Source: Terriglobales bacterium
Lineage (GTDB): Bacteria; Acidobacteriota; Terriglobia; Terriglobales; Acidobacteriaceae
Direction: 5' to 3'
Length of the DNA stretch: 64,000 bases
Assembly: GCA_025462725.1 (NCBI GenBank)
Contig: JAOAPE010000003.1
Coordinates: forward strand, 1-64,000
The notes under the pieces were generated by a model, which worked only from the letters and a program-made list of their open reading frames with translations, was not told the DNA's origin and made no database searches. Below are positions 61,299 to 64,000 of this stretch, piece by piece. How positions within the stretch are numbered: the first letter of the stretch is position 1; the number at the start of each line of letters is the position of its first letter. The translations under genes and the position numbers were made by a program.

Positions 61299-62522
61299 GT
61301 GAGCTTAGGGATGAACTTAGTTGTTGGAAAGAAAATCCGGGTGTTGGTGGCCGATGATTCGGCCTTCATGCGCAAGGTGTTGGTCAGCATCATCGGCGCC
61401 GATCCCCAACTCGAAGTCGCCGGGGAGGCGCGCGATGGCCGCGATTGCGTTGCCCAATCCGAAGCGCTCACTCCCGATGTCATCACCATGGACATCAACA
61501 TGCCGCACATGGATGGCTTGCAAGCGACAGAAGTGATCATGTCATCCAAGCCGCGGCCGATCGTCATCGTGAGTTCGGAATCGCGCGAAGGCGCAGACAC
61601 GACGCTCAAGGCGCTGGAACTCGGCGCTATTGATTTCATTGCGAAGCCGTCAAGCGGAATCGATCTGGACATGAACTCCGTCCGCGAAGATCTTTGCAAA
61701 AAGCTGAAGATGGCCGCGAAAGTCAGGGTCGTTCGGACAGCGTCGAAGTCGAAGCTTGCACAAGAAATATCCAGTTCCGCCCCGAGAACGGAACCATCGC
61801 TACCTTCGGGCTATGCAGGAGCGATGAATGCAATCAACTCGCGGCCGGCGAGCACAATAGACCCGCCGAAACCGATGAGCACTGCTTTCTCATCGGCAGT
61901 TGCAGGTGCCCCGGCGAAATCGAGTGAAAGATTTCCGATCATCATGATCGCCGCATCCACCGGCGGACCGGCGACGCTGATGAAACTCGTTCCGTCATTC
62001 CCAAAAGACTTTCCCGGAGCCGTGTTGCTGGTGCAGCACATGCCCGCGAGTTTCACTTCGCAGTTCAGCCAACAGTTGGCAGAGATTGCTGCCATTCGCG
62101 TGAAAGAGGCGGAGCCGGGCGAGATCATCGCGCCAGGAAATCTGTATCTGTGTCCGGGTTCGGGACACATGCGCGTCTCGCAGACAGGGCGGCTCACCCT
62201 CGACGAAGGTGCGCGAATCAATGGCTATCGTCCTTGCGCGGACGTGATGCTCGAAACCGGCGCGGATTTCGCCGGGAATATGGGTGTCGGCGTCGTGCTC
62301 ACTGGCATGGGCAACGATGGATGCCGCGGCGTGCAGGCGGTCAAAGCTGTCGGCGGATACGTCATCGCGCAGGATGAAATGACATCGGTGATTTTCGGCA
62401 TGAATGCTGAAGCCATCAAGACCGGTGCGGTGGATCAAATACTGCCCATCGAAAATATCTACCAGGCCATTGAGAAGCGTGTGCTGTACATCTTCGGGGC
62501 GTCGAAAGTAGGCGCGCTGTGA
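61299..62522 (+). CDS. cheB: Chemotaxis methylesterase CheB (rightward operon)
   Basis: A 407-residue CheB with receiver (Asp19-Asp20, phosphoacceptor Asp65 in ITMDINMPHMDG) and methylesterase domain (Ser in ASTGGPATLM, His in QHMPASFTSQ, Asp in TGMGNDG). The linker between them is longer than in the leftward CheB and is Ser/Pro-rich. The start is GTG 61299 with GGAG upstream, or ATG 61311. It removes methyl groups from the receptor at 55792-57225, so the rightward pathway has full adaptation. Confidence 0.93.
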   Translation: MSLGMNLVVGKKIRVLVADDSAFMRKVLVSIIGADPQLEVAGEARDGRDCVAQSEALTPDVITMDINMPHMDGLQATEVIMSSKPRPIVIVSSESREGADTTLKALELGAIDFIAKPSSGIDLDMNSVREDLCKKLKMAAKVRVVRTASKSKLAQEISSSAPRTEPSLPSGYAGAMNAINSRPASTIDPPKPMSTAFSSAVAGAPAKSSERFPIIMIAASTGGPATLMKLVPSFPKDFPGAVLLVQHMPASFTSQFSQQLAEIAAIRVKEAEPGEIIAPGNLYLCPGSGHMRVSQTGRLTLDEGARINGYRPCADVMLETGADFAGNMGVGVVLTGMGNDGCRGVQAVKAVGGYVIAQDEMTSVIFGMNAEAIKTGAVDQILPIENIYQAIEKRVLYIFGASKVGAL

Positions 62523-63058
62523 AGTTGCAACGTGGCAAAAGCCGGGTGAAGAAGCCGCAGGTTGAAGACGTAATCGTCTTCAATGTGGCCGATACCCGCT
62601 TTGCGATTGCCGCCAATGCAGTCGATGAGATCCGCAACATGGATGATCTGAATCCGCACAAATCGGGCTTCGACCGGAAGCTTGCGAAAGTGAAGTTCAC
62701 TCTTGTGCGTCACAACAAGGACCGCGAGAAGACCTACTTCGTAGTGGACGCAGCCACACACTTCCACGCGGCAGATTCAAAGCCCAGCCGTGTGCTGGTC
62801 ATGCGGAACTCCTCTGTAGCGCTGATGGTAGATGGCATCGACCGCATGATGCAGATCACTGCGGTCATCACCATGCCGCATGCGTTCAGCGGCGAAGAGC
62901 GCACATGGTATCGCGGATTAGCCATCATGGACGACAAGATTGTCCCAGTGATCAATCCAGATTCGTTCCTGAACGCGGGAGAGATTGCCGTGCTCGAAGC
63001 CAAAGTGAAGGCGCAAACAGCGCCAGCAGTATCGGCGAAGGGAGCAGCTTCAGCATGA
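62519..63058 (+). CDS. CheW-like protein with a basic N terminus
   Basis: A 179-residue CheW-fold protein. The first 20 residues are basic (KLQRGKSRVKKPQVED); the fold starts VIVFNVADTRFAIAANAVDEIRN and ends with WYRGLAIMDDKIVPVINPDSFLN. A conserved-looking VLVMRNSSVALMVDGIDRMMQ segment is present. The GTG start overlaps the cheB stop. It is one of three CheW-type proteins in this operon. Confidence 0.85.
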   Translation: MKLQRGKSRVKKPQVEDVIVFNVADTRFAIAANAVDEIRNMDDLNPHKSGFDRKLAKVKFTLVRHNKDREKTYFVVDAATHFHAADSKPSRVLVMRNSSVALMVDGIDRMMQITAVITMPHAFSGEERTWYRGLAIMDDKIVPVINPDSFLNAGEIAVLEAKVKAQTAPAVSAKGAASA

Positions 63059-63474
63059 GCAGCTCTCAAAAGTTCGTTTTGTTCCCACTGGGCAAGAAGC
63101 GTTTTGCTATGACAGCAGAGCAGGTAACAGAATTAGCTCAGCCGGATACATTGCAGACATTTCCGCACACCACGCCATTGCTGGCCGGAGTGCTGGTGCG
63201 TCGCGGACGCATCGTTCCAGTGCTCGACATCGCGCAGATACTGATTGGGCCAAATGCTCCAGCGAGGAAGTTCTACTTGATTGCAAATCGAAAATTCGGA
63301 ACTGAGATGGAGTGGACGGCAGTCCCCGTCACCGGCGAATGTGAATTGATGAACGCGGAGATGGTCGCGCCCACCGGACGCCTGCCGCGATACGTTGTAG
63401 GACTACTGTCGCTCGATGGGGAAATCGTGGAAGTGATCGATTTGCAAAAACTCGCAACGGCGGAGGCGGCATGA
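63055..63474 (+). CDS. CheW-like protein
   Basis: A 139-residue CheW-fold protein from ATG 63055, which overlaps the previous gene's stop; the longer frame from 62905 is a shadow of that gene. The fold is KFVLFPLGKKRFAMTAEQVTEL then GVLVRRGRIVPVLDIAQIL, ending LPRYVVGLLSLDGEIVEVID. It is translationally coupled to the next gene by a four-base overlap. Two adjacent small CheW proteins may be needed for array assembly or be alternative adaptors. Confidence 0.85.
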   Translation: MSSSQKFVLFPLGKKRFAMTAEQVTELAQPDTLQTFPHTTPLLAGVLVRRGRIVPVLDIAQILIGPNAPARKFYLIANRKFGTEMEWTAVPVTGECELMNAEMVAPTGRLPRYVVGLLSLDGEIVEVIDLQKLATAEAA

Positions 63475-64000
63475 GCACATCCGCTACTCCCGCGACCAAG
63501 ACTCCTCGCTTGTTGCTCATCGACAGCAACGTATTTTTCGCCAAGCGAGTTGGTGACGCGCTGAAGAACGAAGGATTCGACGTAGTCCATAACGCGCAAA
63601 CGGCGTTCGCACTGACTTCGCTAGAGTGGGACACGCCGGTGGCCATCCTTTGTTCCACGAACATGCGTGAGATGGGCGCGTTCGAGTTGCCAAAAATCCT
63701 TCATGCCGACGAGAAGACAGCGAACATTCCGATCATCGCCATGGGAGAAGGTGGCGGACAGGCTTTGATGGAAGCATTCCGCGCAGGTTGCGATGACTAC
63801 GTGGATCGCCGCTTAGGACCGGAGCATATCGCGACGCACGTTCGCACATTCCTCAAGAGCCACATTGACGGATTCCAGCCCACGCAGATGTTGACGACCT
63901 CTGAGACCGCATTGAGCGGAAGCCTCTCGCACCTTGATCTGCCGGGCGTGGTCCAGATGTTGTGCCATTCGCGCAACTCAGGCGCTCTGCACATTAACGC
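63471..64000 (+). CDS. Degenerate receiver with a DUF4388 (PATAN-type) domain, partial
   Basis: Partial; runs off the right edge of the window. Residues 12-130 resemble a receiver (LLLIDSN pocket), but the phosphoacceptor position is Ser62 (AILCSTNM in place of a D-x-N-M segment) and the conserved Lys is Arg (DYVDRRLGP), so it is probably not phosphorylated. From about residue 150 the GSLSHLDLPGVVQMLCHSRNSGALHIN segment is the start of a DUF4388/PATAN domain. PATAN domains in cyanobacteria regulate type IV pili. It is the last visible gene of the rightward operon. Confidence 0.85.
   Translation, partial: MSTSATPATKTPRLLLIDSNVFFAKRVGDALKNEGFDVVHNAQTAFALTSLEWDTPVAILCSTNMREMGAFELPKILHADEKTANIPIIAMGEGGGQALMEAFRAGCDDYVDRRLGPEHIATHVRTFLKSHIDGFQPTQMLTTSETALSGSLSHLDLPGVVQMLCHSRNSGALHIN

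Noticed and set aside
62905-63054. Longer start of the last CheW-like gene
   Set aside because: The 50-residue extension is an out-of-frame reading of the preceding CheW-like gene; ATG 63055 overlaps its stop codon.

Overview
This window is a gene-dense stretch of bacterial chromosome. I infer an Acidobacteriota (Terriglobia/Koribacter-like) source from the mixture of genes: a very large sortilin/BNR-repeat secreted protein, a YVTN beta-propeller protein, BshA (bacillithiol), free-standing TonB C-terminal proteins, a Ku protein and split GlyQ/GlyS. This is a judgement from family content, not a database match. There are no rRNA genes, insertion sequences, phage genes or CRISPR arrays. Three tRNAs (Val-TAC, Asp-GTC, Glu-TTC) and a short SRP RNA (minus strand, about 35191-35298) are present.

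Layout. 1-5.5 kb: DUF2520 protein, ribA, a LytS-type kinase, and a leftward set of receiver protein, ChbG/HpnK-type deacetylase and bshA. 5.7-6.1 kb: tRNA-Val and tRNA-Asp behind a sigma70-type promoter. 6.2-15.9 kb: stress and envelope genes (aldo/keto reductase, cupins, a cupredoxin/DUF2231/DUF4142 set, the BNR protein, a queuosine-precursor transporter, a TonB-C protein, small membrane proteins). 16-31 kb: housekeeping (recO, glyQ, glyS, a STAS protein, tRNA-Glu, an acyltransferase, a luciferase-like oxidoreductase, a polyprenyl synthase, a YajQ-family protein, a TatD-family protein, metG, argS) plus one small secreted-protein gene broken by a one-base frameshift. 31-39.8 kb: leucyl aminopeptidase, a transglutaminase-like membrane protein, SRP RNA, fabH, a DUF92 protein, ku and the beta-propeller protein.

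39.8-64 kb is a signalling island and the most interesting part. A leftward operon (tonB-C, mcp, cheW, cheR, cheA, cheB, cheY, cheX) and a rightward operon (a 484-residue protein of unknown family, a degenerate receiver joined to a DHp domain without a kinase domain, a receiver, cheW, a receptor with almost no periplasmic part, cheR, a two-Hpt CheA-receiver hybrid, cheB, two cheW-like genes and a degenerate receiver with a DUF4388/PATAN-type domain, cut by the window edge) flank a rightward NtrB/NtrC-like set: a GAF-PAS3 kinase, a single receiver and a sigma54 activator.

Each operon begins at a well-formed sigma54 -24/-12 promoter (47882-47897 minus; 52399-52414 plus). Upstream of each lies a related palindrome, CGTCTCA-N3-TGAGACG (perfect at 52323-52339, imperfect at 48012-48028), with extra half-sites. 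I infer that the central NtrC-like protein binds these sites and switches on both chemosensory operons. The rightward operon resembles pathways that control type IV pili or surface motility more than swimming; that is inference from domain content.
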